Source: Amorphoplanes digitatis (lineage in GTDB: Bacteria; Actinomycetota; Actinomycetes; Mycobacteriales; Micromonosporaceae). From it: DNA of 64,000 nt. The position numbers were made by a program, and so were the translations under genes. Shown one piece after another: positions 1 to 8,230 of this stretch. Positions within the stretch are counted from its first letter, which is position 1, and each line of letters begins with the position of its first letter. The notes under the pieces are model-generated. The model searched no databases and was not told where the DNA came from. It saw only the letters and a list, made by a program, of their open reading frames with translations. The DNA lies in contig NZ_JACHNH010000001.1 of NCBI RefSeq assembly GCF_014205335.1, forward strand, positions 3,528,501 to 3,592,500, written 5' to 3'.

Positions 1-825
1 ACCGAGATCCTGGACAAGGGCCAGGCCGGCATGGCGGAGCGGCTGGCCGAGCTGGCCCGCGACGGATTCCCGTCCTACACCACCTCGGTGGGGTGGCTCG
101 GCTACCCCGACGACAAGGTCCGCGGCCTGGCCCGGGCGGCGTACGCGCAGGGCTGGCGTGCGATGAAGATGAAGGTCGGCGGCGACCTCGACGACGACGT
201 GCGCCGGGCCACGCTGATCCGCGCGGAGATCGGCCCGGACGCGCTGCTGATGATGGACGCCAACCAGGTGTGGGACGTCGAGGAGGCGATCACGGCGATG
301 GGCCGGCTGGCCGCGCTGGACCCGTACTGGATCGAGGAGCCGACCCACGCCGACGACGTGCTCGGCCACGCCCGGATCAACCGGGCGGTCGCCGGGCTCA
401 CCGGCGGGCGCTGCCGGGTGGCGACCGGCGAGGTCGCCGCGAACCGGGTGATCTTCAAGCAGCTGCTGCAGGCCGAGGCGATCGGCGTCATGCAGGTCGA
501 CGCCTGCCGGGTCGCCGGGGTCAACGAGGTGCTCGCCGAGCTGCTGATGGCCGCCAAGTTCGGCGTGCCGGTCTGCCCGCACGCCGGCGGGGTCGGGCTC
601 TGCGAGCTGGTGCAGCACCTGGCCGTCTTCGACTACCTGCGGGTGGGCACCTCCCTGGACGGACGGATGGTCGAGTACGTGGATCACCTGCACGAGCACT
701 TCGAGGACCCGGTACGCACCAGCGGCGGCCGCTACCTGCTGCCGGACCGGCCCGGATACAGCGCCACCATGCGTACCGCGTCCATCGCCGAGTTCTCCTT
801 CCCCGACGGCCCGGCATGGCGGTGA
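1..825 (+). CDS. L-fuconate dehydratase, enolase superfamily (5' end outside window)
   Basis: The frame is open at base 1, so the amino end is missing; about 274 codons remain of a family usually near 440 residues. The visible part is the mandelate-racemase-type barrel. It holds the K-x-K base (MKMKVGG), metal ligands in MMDANQVW, WIEEP and TGE, and the acid/base His in PHAGGVGLCE. The spacing and the ending FVDHLH-like to IAEFSFPDG resemble L-fuconate dehydratases (L-fuconate to 2-keto-3-deoxy-L-fuconate) more than other enolase-superfamily dehydratases. The stop overlaps the next start by 10 bases, so the two are probably translated together. Substrate assignment is by family resemblance; a related sugar-acid dehydratase is possible. 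Confidence 0.85.
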   Translation, partial: TEILDKGQAGMAERLAELARDGFPSYTTSVGWLGYPDDKVRGLARAAYAQGWRAMKMKVGGDLDDDVRRATLIRAEIGPDALLMMDANQVWDVEEAITAMGRLAALDPYWIEEPTHADDVLGHARINRAVAGLTGGRCRVATGEVAANRVIFKQLLQAEAIGVMQVDACRVAGVNEVLAELLMAAKFGVPVCPHAGGVGLCELVQHLAVFDYLRVGTSLDGRMVEYVDHLHEHFEDPVRTSGGRYLLPDRPGYSATMRTASIAEFSFPDGPAWR

Positions 826-2306
826 CCACGGCGCCGCTGCTCGGGCTGGCCACCCTGGGCCGGCTGCCCGAGCAGAGCCGCCCGCTGCTGCGCCCCGGCT
901 CCGTGCCCGCCGGGATCGTCCACCTCGGGCTCGGCGCGTTCCACCGGGCGCACCAGGCCGTGTACACCGAGGAGGCCGTCGCGGCCGCCGGCGGCGACTG
1001 GGGCATCGTCGGCGTCTCGCCGCGCTCGGGCACCATCGTCGCCGACCTGCTGGCGCAGGACCGGCTGTTCAGCGTGACGACCCTGTCCGGCGCGGGCCCG
1101 CGTACCCGGGTGATCGGCGCCCTGGCCGGCGTCCGGCACGCCGCGGCCGACCCGGGCGGCATCCTCGCACTGCTCGCCGACCCGGCGATCCGGGTGGTGA
1201 CGCTGACCGTCACCGAGAAGGCGCACCGGCTCGACCCGGTGACCGGCGAGCTGGCGGTCGACGCCGCGCTGCTGACCGACCTGGCCGCCGCCGGGCCGCC
1301 GGCCACCATTCCCGGGCTGCTGGTCCGGGGCCTGCTCGCCCGCTACCGCGCCGACGCGGGCCCGCTCGCCGTGGTGAGCTGCGACAACTTCGCGTCGAAC
1401 GGGCGGCGGCTGCACGGGATGGTCGAGCAGGCCCGGGTGCTGGTGCCCGGCGCCACCGGCGGCTTCGGCGACTGGCTGCGCGACAGCGTCACGTTCCCCG
1501 GCACCATGGTCGACCGGATCGTGCCCGCGAGCACGCCGGCCACCCTGGCCGTCGCGCAGGCCGAGCTCGGCGCGCGCGACCTGGCCGCGGTGCACGGGGA
1601 GCCGTACCGGCAGTGGGTGATCGAGGACCGCTTTCCCGGCGGGCGGCCGGCCTGGGAGAAGGCCGGCGCGGTGCTCGCGGACGACGCGGGCCCGTGGGAA
1701 CGGCTGAAGCTGCGCTCGCTCAACGGCGTGCACTCGGCGCTGGCGTACCTCGGCGCGGTGGCCGGGCGCGAGACCATCGCCGCCGCGCTGGAGATACCGG
1801 GTATGCGCCCGGCGCTGGAGCGCTTCGTCGCCGAGGACGTCGCCGGCAGCTTCGAGCCGCCGCCGGGTGTCTCGGTCGTCGGCTACGGCGCAGGAGTGCT
1901 CGAGCGCTTCGCGAACCCGGCAATCGCGCACGCGACCCGGCAGGTGGCGATGGACGGCTCGCAGAAGCTGCCGCAGCGGGTGCTGCACACCATCATGGAC
2001 CGCCGCGCGACCGGCGCGTCGCCGCGCTGGGGCGCGCTCGTGGTGGCCGGCTGGATGCGGTTCGTCCAGGGCCGCACGGACGACGGGCGGTCCCTGGACC
2101 TCGACGATCCGCTCGCCGCCGAGATCCGGGACCGGCTGGCGGCGGCGCCGTCGACCCCGCGGGGCGTCGTCGACGCCCTGTTCGGCCTGGACGCGGTCTT
2201 CCCGGCCGAGCTGGCGGCCGACGAGACGGTCCGCGAGCTCGTGATCGAATGGCTGACCGCCCTCGACCGGCACGGCGTCGAGGCAACGCTGGCCGGTGCC
2301 GCATGA
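816..2306 (+). CDS. mannitol dehydrogenase-family oxidoreductase (mannitol 2-dehydrogenase / fructuronate reductase type)
   Basis: A 496-residue NAD(P)-dependent polyol or sugar-acid dehydrogenase. The N-terminal Rossmann domain opens with GIVHLGLGAFHRAHQA, the hallmark of the long-chain mannitol dehydrogenase family, and the C-terminal domain carries the catalytic K-x4-N-x2-H (KLRSLNGVH, about residue 295). Length is normal for the family. The ATG at 816 lies inside the end of the dehydratase gene, and the stop overlaps the next gene by ATGA. Family members reduce fructuronate or oxidise mannitol or arabinitol; beside a sugar-acid dehydratase and near a pectate lyase, a uronate/aldonate role is a reasonable inference. 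Confidence 0.88.
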   Translation: MAVTTAPLLGLATLGRLPEQSRPLLRPGSVPAGIVHLGLGAFHRAHQAVYTEEAVAAAGGDWGIVGVSPRSGTIVADLLAQDRLFSVTTLSGAGPRTRVIGALAGVRHAAADPGGILALLADPAIRVVTLTVTEKAHRLDPVTGELAVDAALLTDLAAAGPPATIPGLLVRGLLARYRADAGPLAVVSCDNFASNGRRLHGMVEQARVLVPGATGGFGDWLRDSVTFPGTMVDRIVPASTPATLAVAQAELGARDLAAVHGEPYRQWVIEDRFPGGRPAWEKAGAVLADDAGPWERLKLRSLNGVHSALAYLGAVAGRETIAAALEIPGMRPALERFVAEDVAGSFEPPPGVSVVGYGAGVLERFANPAIAHATRQVAMDGSQKLPQRVLHTIMDRRATGASPRWGALVVAGWMRFVQGRTDDGRSLDLDDPLAAEIRDRLAAAPSTPRGVVDALFGLDAVFPAELAADETVRELVIEWLTALDRHGVEATLAGAA

Positions 2307-3457
2307 CCGTCCGGGTGGCGCTGGTCGGCGCGAACGGGCACGGCCGGTCCCATCGGCGCCGGATCGCCGAGCTCGAGGCGGCCGGGGTGCTGCGGCTGGT
2401 CGCGCTGGCCGACGTCCGGCCGATCGACGGGGATCCGCCGGTGCCGCCCGGCGTGGCCGTCTTCACGGACCACCGCGAGTTGCTCGCGACCCGGCCCGAC
2501 GTCGTGGTGATCTGCACCCCGCCGCACACCCACCTGGCGATCGCCCTCGACGCCCTCGACGCCGGCTGCGACCTGCTGCTGGAGAAGCCGCCGGTGCCGA
2601 CCCGGGCGGCGCACGCCGTCCTGGCGGCCGCCGCGGCGGAGGCGGGCCGGTCCTGCCAGGTCGGGTTCCAGGCGCTCGGCTCGCTCGCCGCGCGGCACCT
2701 CTTCGACGCGGTCGGTGCCGGCGTGCTCGGCGACCTGAGCGCCGTCACGACGGTGGCCTCCTGGCGGCGCGACGACGCGTACTACGCCCGCGCGCCGTGG
2801 TCGGGGCGGCGCACCGTCGCGGGCCGCCCGGTGCTCGACGGCGCCCTGGTCAACCCGCTCGCGCACGCGGTGATGCAGAGCCTGGCGGTTGCCGCGGCGG
2901 CGGGCGCGGGTGAGCCGGTCCTGCTGGAGGCCGAGCGGTACCGGACCCGGGACATCGAGGTCGACGACACCGCCTTCGCCCGGATCACGTTCCGCGGCGG
3001 ACTGCGGCTGATGGCCGCGGTGACGCTCGCGGGGGAGGAGTTCATCCCGGGCGAGGTCGTGGTGACCGGCGCGGCCGGCCGCGCGGTACTGGAGTATCCG
3101 ACCGACCGGCTCGTCATGCCCGGCCCGGCCGCGCCGCCCGGCCGCGTCGACCTGCTCGAGAACCTGATCGCGCACCGCCGGGATCCGGCCGGCACCCCGC
3201 TGGTGGCGCCGCTGGTGCGCACGGCGGACTTCACCACGGTGGTGGAGGCGCTGACCGGTCCCGGGGTGCCCGCGCCGCACCTGATCGACGACGCCCACGT
3301 GACCTCGGCCGGTGCGCCGCCGGGGCGCGTGCGGGTCATCGGCGGCATCAACGCGGTGCTGCGCGAGGCCGCGGAGACGATGCGGCTGCCCGCCGAGTCG
3401 GGCGTCGCCTGGGCCGTACCCGCATTCACGGAAAGTCTGTTGCAAACAACGGGATGA
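2303..3457 (+). CDS. Gfo/Idh/MocA-family oxidoreductase
   Basis: 384 residues. The N-terminal NAD(P)-binding fold starts MTVRVALVGANGHG, followed by VVICTPPHTH and the family motif EKPPVPT that carries the catalytic-site Lys. The C-terminal alpha/beta domain follows. The start codon overlaps the preceding stop (ATGA), so this is the third gene of a coupled operon. These enzymes oxidise or reduce sugars and inositols; the exact substrate cannot be read from sequence. Members often sit beside DUF6807 (PmoA-like) genes, and one lies at 5238-6032. No strong terminator follows before the AT-rich stretch at 3540-3600. Confidence 0.88.
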   Translation: MTVRVALVGANGHGRSHRRRIAELEAAGVLRLVALADVRPIDGDPPVPPGVAVFTDHRELLATRPDVVVICTPPHTHLAIALDALDAGCDLLLEKPPVPTRAAHAVLAAAAAEAGRSCQVGFQALGSLAARHLFDAVGAGVLGDLSAVTTVASWRRDDAYYARAPWSGRRTVAGRPVLDGALVNPLAHAVMQSLAVAAAAGAGEPVLLEAERYRTRDIEVDDTAFARITFRGGLRLMAAVTLAGEEFIPGEVVVTGAAGRAVLEYPTDRLVMPGPAAPPGRVDLLENLIAHRRDPAGTPLVAPLVRTADFTTVVEALTGPGVPAPHLIDDAHVTSAGAPPGRVRVIGGINAVLREAAETMRLPAESGVAWAVPAFTESLLQTTG

Positions 3458-3531
3458 CCGCCGCCGCGAAAAGCGGACCGAAGCGCATTACTCGGCCATT
3501 TGCCGGCCGTGACGATACGTTCTGGCCACTC

Positions 3532-3560
3532 TTGTGTGCAACATTTCTGCATATTTAAAT
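3532..3560 (+). promoter_or_regulatory. possible promoter of the pectate lyase gene, in an AT-rich island
   Basis: The 175-base gap between the oxidoreductase and the pectate lyase drops sharply in GC around 3540-3600. TTGTGT at 3532-3537 and TTAAAT at 3555-3560 are 17 bases apart, a plausible vegetative -35/-10 pair; the lyase start follows about 70 bases later. Other AT hexamers nearby would also serve, so the exact boxes are uncertain. Confidence 0.3.
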
Positions 3561-3632
3561 TATTGAATGTCATAGATGTGAATGGGACCGTGAGGGAAGT
3601 GATAAAAGACCCCGTCTCCCCACGGAGGAATC

Positions 3633-5192
3633 ATGCAGCGGAAACACCTGGCGAGGACGGCGGCGGCCACCGGCGCCGGCCTGCTCGCCCTCGCCCTGAC
3701 CATCGGACTGGCGGGAACCGCCCGCGCGGCGACCCTGTTCAGCGACGACTTCAGCGGCGGAACCGGCTCCTGGTCGAAGTCCGGCGGTGACTGGTCCACG
3801 GTCACCGACGGCTCCGCCACCTTCCAGCAGGCCAACACCGGCAGCGAGCTGGCACGCCAGTTCGCCGGCGACACCGGCTGGACCGACTATCAGGTGCAGG
3901 CGCGGGTCAAGCCGCTGGCGTTCAACGGCAGCAACCGGCTGGTCGCCATCGGCGCCCGGTCGACGAGCGCGTCGAAGAGGTACCAGCTCGCACTCACCAA
4001 TGCCGGCCGTGCCGAATTGCAGGCCGTCGACGGCAGCTCCATTACGGTGATCGGATCGGTGGCGCTGACGGTGAGCACCGGGTCGTGGTACACCCTGCGC
4101 ATCGAGGCAAGCGGCAGCACCATCAAGGGCTTCGTCAACGGCAGCCAGATCGCCTCCGGCTCCAATTCCGCGTTCGGCGCGGGCCGGATCGTGCTGGTCA
4201 CCGCGTACGCGTCGGCGCGCTTCGACGACGTCAGCGTCGACACCGTCGGATCGACCCCGACGACGCCGCCGACCACGTCACCGACCACACCACCCACCAC
4301 TGCGCCCACGACCCCGCCGACCACCGGACCGACGTCCCCGCCGCAGACCGGCCTCGTCGGCTGGGCCACCCAGAACGGCGGCACCACCGGCGGCGGCAGC
4401 GCGGCGGCAACCACCGTCACCACCGCGTCCGCGCTGACCAGCGCGCTGGGCTCCACCTCGGCCGCGGTCATCCGGGTCTCCGGCACCATCTCCTGCTCCG
4501 GCATGCTGCGCACCCGGTCGAACAAGACCGTCATCGGTAACTCCGGCGCCACCATCGTCGGCTGCGGGCTCACCGTCAGCGGCGACCGCAACGTCATCAT
4601 CCGCAACCTGACCTTCCGCGACTGGGACGACGACGCGATCAACGTGGAGACCTCGGCCACCAACATCTGGGTGGACCACAACACGTTCAGCAACGGCTAC
4701 GACGGCGCGGTCGACATCAAGCGCGGCTCCGACTTCGTGACCGTGTCGTGGAACCGGATCTTCAGCCACGACAAGTCGATGCTGCTCGGCCACAGCGACG
4801 ACAACGCCAGCCAGGACGTCGGCCACCTGCGGGTCAGCTACCACCACAACTGGTTCGACGGCTCGGGCACCCGGCACCCGCGGGTCCGCTTCGGCAACCC
4901 GGTGCACGTCTACAACAACTACTACTACAACAACGAATACGGCGTCGCCTCCACGATGAACGCCGGCGTGCTGGTCGAGGGCAACTACTTCGAGGGCGTC
5001 GACGACCCGACGCTCGTCGGCTACGCCGACTCCGGCCCCGGAACCCTGGTGCAGCGCAACAACTACTTCACCGGATCCGGTACGCCGCAGAGCGCGGGCT
5101 CGGTCGCCTCGATCCCGTACTCGTACCAGCTCGACTCGGCGTCGTCGGTGAAGTCCATCGTCACCGCCGGTGCGGGCGCGGGCCGCATCTGA
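3633..5192 (+). CDS. secreted pectate lyase, PL1, with N-terminal jelly-roll domain
   Basis: 519 residues. A Sec-type signal peptide (MQRKH... ending TARA, about residue 32) is followed by a beta-sandwich of about 170 residues similar to LamG/3-keto-disaccharide hydrolase domains. A Thr/Pro linker (repeated TTPPT units) comes next, then a PL1 beta-helix from about residue 240. The lyase part shows NIWVDHNTFS, the VTVSWNRIF strand, the HNWFDG turn and the RHPRVR motif with the catalytic Arg, so it should cleave polygalacturonate by beta-elimination outside the cell. Start: ATG at 3633 behind GGAGGA. A 12-bp hairpin terminator follows. The carbohydrate-binding role of the N domain is inferred. 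Confidence 0.92.
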   Translation: MQRKHLARTAAATGAGLLALALTIGLAGTARAATLFSDDFSGGTGSWSKSGGDWSTVTDGSATFQQANTGSELARQFAGDTGWTDYQVQARVKPLAFNGSNRLVAIGARSTSASKRYQLALTNAGRAELQAVDGSSITVIGSVALTVSTGSWYTLRIEASGSTIKGFVNGSQIASGSNSAFGAGRIVLVTAYASARFDDVSVDTVGSTPTTPPTTSPTTPPTTAPTTPPTTGPTSPPQTGLVGWATQNGGTTGGGSAAATTVTTASALTSALGSTSAAVIRVSGTISCSGMLRTRSNKTVIGNSGATIVGCGLTVSGDRNVIIRNLTFRDWDDDAINVETSATNIWVDHNTFSNGYDGAVDIKRGSDFVTVSWNRIFSHDKSMLLGHSDDNASQDVGHLRVSYHHNWFDGSGTRHPRVRFGNPVHVYNNYYYNNEYGVASTMNAGVLVEGNYFEGVDDPTLVGYADSGPGTLVQRNNYFTGSGTPQSAGSVASIPYSYQLDSASSVKSIVTAGAGAGRI

Positions 5193-5204
5193 CCCCCGCT
5201 GGAG

Positions 5205-5235
5205 CGAGGGGCACCGTCGAGCGCGGTGCCCCTCG
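5205..5235 (+). terminator. rho-independent-type hairpin after the pectate lyase gene
   Basis: A perfect 12-bp inverted repeat, 5205-5216 against 5224-5235, with a 7-base loop, begins 12 bases after the lyase stop. It has no U-tract, as is common in high-GC actinomycetes. It lies between convergent genes and could act in both directions. Confidence 0.75.
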
Positions 5236-5237
5236 TG

Positions 5238-6032
5238 TCATGCCGCTATCTGCTCGCGGGTGAGCAGGCCGTCCGCGACCAGGACGGTCAGGTTCCGCTC
5301 CAGCGGGACGCCGGAGCGCACCACCAGCTCCTTCTCGAACGCCAGGGCCGCGCAGACGCCGGCGTAGCCGCCGTTTGCGGTGCGGACGAACCACCGGTCG
5401 TCGTCGCTCAGGCCGCGGAACACCAGCGTGTACGGCCCCGGGCCGGTCAGCGCCACCCACGGCTCGGCGCTGCCGTTCACCGCGTCCTCGCCCTCGTGGC
5501 GCGGCGTGAACGTGGTCGCGGGCCCGGGTGCCGCGCGCCAGAAGAAGCCGCCGTAGCCGGCGCCGTCCGGGCGGCCGTTCGTCGCCGGGCTGCCGAGCCG
5601 GACGTCGCGGTCGGCCGACAGCGCGTACGAGAAGGAGAGTTCCCAGCCCAGCGCCGCCGGCTCCGCGCGTACCGTGCGAACCTCGGTGAGCAGGACCTCA
5701 CCCGCCGGGCTCAGCCAGTGCAGGCGCTCGGCGAAGCCGGCGCCGGGCGCCGGCAGCCACTCCACGTGCGCGATGCGGCCGTGGTCCTCGAGCCAGGTGT
5801 AGCCCTGGCCGCGCACGTAGGTCCTGCCGCCCCACAGGTTGACGCCGTCGGCGTCCTGCATGGCCACCGAGACGCCGAGGTGCCAGCGATGGTCCTCCGG
5901 CAGGGCGTCGGTCACCGGAACGCCGCCGAGGGTGCGGACCGGGTGCAGGTAGGGCCGGGGGCCGAGCAGCGGGTCGACGTCCGGCTCGGCCTGGTACTCC
6001 GCGACGACGGCGGCGCCGGCCATGATTCGCAT
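5238..6032 (-). CDS. DUF6807 / PmoA-like protein
   Basis: 264 residues from ATG at 6032 (a second ATG at 6023 is equally possible; neither has a strong ribosome site). The order of motifs, HPVRTLGGVPVTD, DHRWHLGVSVAM, NLWGGRTY and the C-terminal YTLVFRG...DRWFVR...YAGVCAALAF, matches the DUF6807 family, labelled methane oxygenase PmoA in databases although no such activity is established here. It is likely cytosolic, with no signal peptide. It converges on the pectate lyase. Genes of this family are often linked to Gfo/Idh oxidoreductases, as here, which suggests sugar metabolism. Function unproven. Confidence 0.75.
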   Translation of the reverse strand: MRIMAGAAVVAEYQAEPDVDPLLGPRPYLHPVRTLGGVPVTDALPEDHRWHLGVSVAMQDADGVNLWGGRTYVRGQGYTWLEDHGRIAHVEWLPAPGAGFAERLHWLSPAGEVLLTEVRTVRAEPAALGWELSFSYALSADRDVRLGSPATNGRPDGAGYGGFFWRAAPGPATTFTPRHEGEDAVNGSAEPWVALTGPGPYTLVFRGLSDDDRWFVRTANGGYAGVCAALAFEKELVVRSGVPLERNLTVLVADGLLTREQIAA

Positions 6033-6141
6033 TCCGGGACGGTACCGCGCCGGACGACTATGTTCATATTCGGCACGGGATCTGATCCACTGTGGGCGAC
6101 GGCGACCAGCGCGGGTTGCCGCGAGCAGAGAGGATGCGTAT

Positions 6142-6501
6142 GTGGGCACCCGAGAGACACCGGATCACATACTCGACCAGCTGCTCGTCGGCCTGGTGTT
6201 CTACGAGGCCGAGCTGACCCTCATGCACTTCGAGCCCGGTGGCACTGCGCTCATCAGCGACGCGTTCGGCGACGTGTTCGCCTGGCTGTGGCGGGAGAAC
6301 CCCGCAAAGGCGACCATGATGGTCGCGGACTACCTGGCCGAGCTGCGCTTCTACCACCACAACGCCAACCGGACCCTGGGGCTCGAGGCGGTGCTGGAGG
6401 GCCTGCCGCCGTCGCTGCGCGGAGTGCCGCCCGAGGAGGTGGCGGCGATGCAGGACACGCTGCGCCGCGACGTGCCGATGTACGTCAGCCAGGGCGACTG
6501 A
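6142..6501 (+). CDS. conserved-looking hypothetical protein, 119 aa
   Basis: I do not recognise this protein. The GTG at 6142 follows AGAGAGG by about 8 bases and is the best start; an upstream ATG at 6022 in the same frame would add a basic, uncharacteristic stretch overlapping the divergent gene. The product is acidic, mostly helical in appearance, with aromatic-rich segments (FAWLWRENP, ELRFYHHNA), and no signal peptide or membrane span. Codon use fits its neighbours. Confidence 0.65.
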   Translation: MGTRETPDHILDQLLVGLVFYEAELTLMHFEPGGTALISDAFGDVFAWLWRENPAKATMMVADYLAELRFYHHNANRTLGLEAVLEGLPPSLRGVPPEEVAAMQDTLRRDVPMYVSQGD

Positions 6502-6579
6502 TCCCTCACCCGGCGCGGATGATCCGCATCGGTCGCCGGCCTGGAACTCTGCGGTGGACGGTTCCGCCGAGCGGAAGGC

Positions 6580-7689
6580 GTGACGGCCTTGGTTGAGGTG
6601 CAGCGCCGCGTGTGGATCATCGTGATCGCGACGATGCTCGCGGTCGCCGGCTGCGGTGGCGGCGACGGCGGCGGCCAGGTGCGGCTCGCCGAGAAGCGGC
6701 TGGCCGACAAGCAGCAGGCACTGACCGAGGCGCAGGCCGAGCTCGCCGGCCGGGTCGACGCGTTCTGCCGCACCAGCGCCGGCTACGTCACCGCGCTGGA
6801 CCGCTACGGCGACCTCATCAACGAGACCGCGCCGACCGTCGGCGACGTCAAGGACGCCGGTGCCGACCTGACCGAGCCGCGCGGGGACGTCATCGCCGGC
6901 GCCGAGCAGGTCGCCGCCGCCCGCCAGGAGCTGGCGACGGCCGAGAAGGAGCTGGCCGAGGCCACCGAGGCGCTGGCGGCCGCCCGCGCCGGGGCGTCCC
7001 TGTCGCCGGCGCCGTCACCGCCGTCCGCGTCGCCGTCGGTCGCCGCGACCCTGCCGGCCGCGACGGTGAACCGGGTGAAGCAGGCCGACGCCGACTTCAC
7101 CGCGGCGCAGGCCGGCGTCACCGACCAGACGCCGCTGCGGCAGGCGTCGGAGCGGTTCAACGCCGCGGCCGTCGCGCTGGAGATGTCGTGGCTGCGGCTG
7201 CTCGCCGACGCCGGCTGCCTGAGCGGGGAGCAGGAGGACGCGGCCCGCGACTACACCGAGGCGGTACAGAAGTCGCTGGCCGAGGCCGGCTACTACGACG
7301 ACGAGGTCGACGGCGTCTACGGACCTTCGACCGTCGCGGCCGTGCAGGCCCTACAGAAGGCGAACGACCTGCCCGAGACCGGTGCCTTCGACAAGGCCAC
7401 CGCCGCGGAGCTGGAGGCGGAGCTGCGGGCCAAGGGCGGCGCGGCCGCGGGGGAGGCCATCGCGTCGACCGCCGCCCTCCAGCAGACCCTCAAGCTGGCC
7501 GGCTACTGGACCGGCCCGGTGGACGGCACCTGGACCCCGGAACTGACCGAGGCCCTGAAGTCCTTCCAAGAGGCCCTGCACGTCGAGCCGACCGGCGAGG
7601 TGGACGCGGCGACGATCGCCGCGTTCGAGCACGCCATGGCGCAGCGGTCGGCGCCGCCCGCGACCCCGTCGCCGTCCCCGAGCCGCTAG
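6580..7689 (+). CDS. lipoprotein with two peptidoglycan-binding domains
   Basis: 369 residues from GTG 6580. A hydrophobic N terminus ends in the lipobox LAVAGC, predicting lipidation and outer-face membrane anchoring. A helical, Glu/Ala-rich region (about residues 30-130, likely coiled coil) is followed by a Pro/Ser linker. Two PG_binding_1 repeats lie in the C-terminal half: QKSLAEAGYYDDEVDGVYG with FQ-like AVQALQKANDL, and LQQTLKLAGYWTGPVDGTW with ALKSFQEALHV. It probably tethers an envelope complex to peptidoglycan. The stop codon shares the palindrome CTAG with the stop of the convergent gene. Confidence 0.8.
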   Translation: MTALVEVQRRVWIIVIATMLAVAGCGGGDGGGQVRLAEKRLADKQQALTEAQAELAGRVDAFCRTSAGYVTALDRYGDLINETAPTVGDVKDAGADLTEPRGDVIAGAEQVAAARQELATAEKELAEATEALAAARAGASLSPAPSPPSASPSVAATLPAATVNRVKQADADFTAAQAGVTDQTPLRQASERFNAAAVALEMSWLRLLADAGCLSGEQEDAARDYTEAVQKSLAEAGYYDDEVDGVYGPSTVAAVQALQKANDLPETGAFDKATAAELEAELRAKGGAAAGEAIASTAALQQTLKLAGYWTGPVDGTWTPELTEALKSFQEALHVEPTGEVDAATIAAFEHAMAQRSAPPATPSPSPSR

Positions 7690-8174
7690 GCAGGTGGCCG
7701 GTACAGCCGGGCGACCTCTTCGGCGACGACGTCACGGATGGCCCGGGGATGCATGCTTGTCGTCCCCGAGCCGGCCAGTGCCTGGTTGATCGATGAGTCG
7801 AGGGTTGCGGGGGTGATTCCGGGCGGCAGGACCTGGAACCAGCGGTAACCGCCCGGTCGCTCCGGTACCCCCGCGTCGCGGAGGTAGGAATTCACGGACT
7901 CGTCGAACATCTCCGCCTGGTCCGGTGTCTCGGGTTGCCGGTGCGTCGCGTGACCCTGGGGGATGGGTACGGTCACGTCCCAGAATTGCGGTCGGTCTTC
8001 CGGGTAGCGAACGATGTTCTCCGGCCCGGCCAGCCATGCGATGAACATGTGCCAGCCACTGTGGCCGCATTCCCAGTAGTCGCCCCACGGTGTCGGGACA
8101 GGGTCGTCGTCGTCGACGTCGGGCGGCCGGCAAGGAAGTAGCCGGGCCCGCACCCATGCGCTGCCACCCACCAT
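7686..8174 (-). CDS. hypothetical protein, 162 aa
   Basis: Not recognised. ATG at 8174 follows an AGGGGCG ribosome site. The N-terminal third is polar and Asp-rich, then WGDYWECGHSGWHMF suggests a possible metal or structural Cys/His site. The C-terminal part has a helical SINQALAGSG segment. There is no signal peptide or membrane span. It ends convergently with the lipoprotein gene, the two stops overlapping in CTAG, and lies downstream of lpd on the same strand with a 56-base gap. Confidence 0.6.
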   Translation of the reverse strand: MVGGSAWVRARLLPCRPPDVDDDDPVPTPWGDYWECGHSGWHMFIAWLAGPENIVRYPEDRPQFWDVTVPIPQGHATHRQPETPDQAEMFDESVNSYLRDAGVPERPGGYRWFQVLPPGITPATLDSSINQALAGSGTTSMHPRAIRDVVAEEVARLYRPPA

Positions 8175-8230
8175 GGTCGCCCCTGTTCGTCGCCCGGCCG
8201 GCCTGGTGGCCGGCCGGGCACGGCGTGCGG

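Noticed and set aside
3438..3449. GTTG-CAAA-CAAC inverted repeat at the end of the Gfo/Idh gene
   Set aside because: Only 4-bp arms inside coding sequence; too short to call an operator or terminator.
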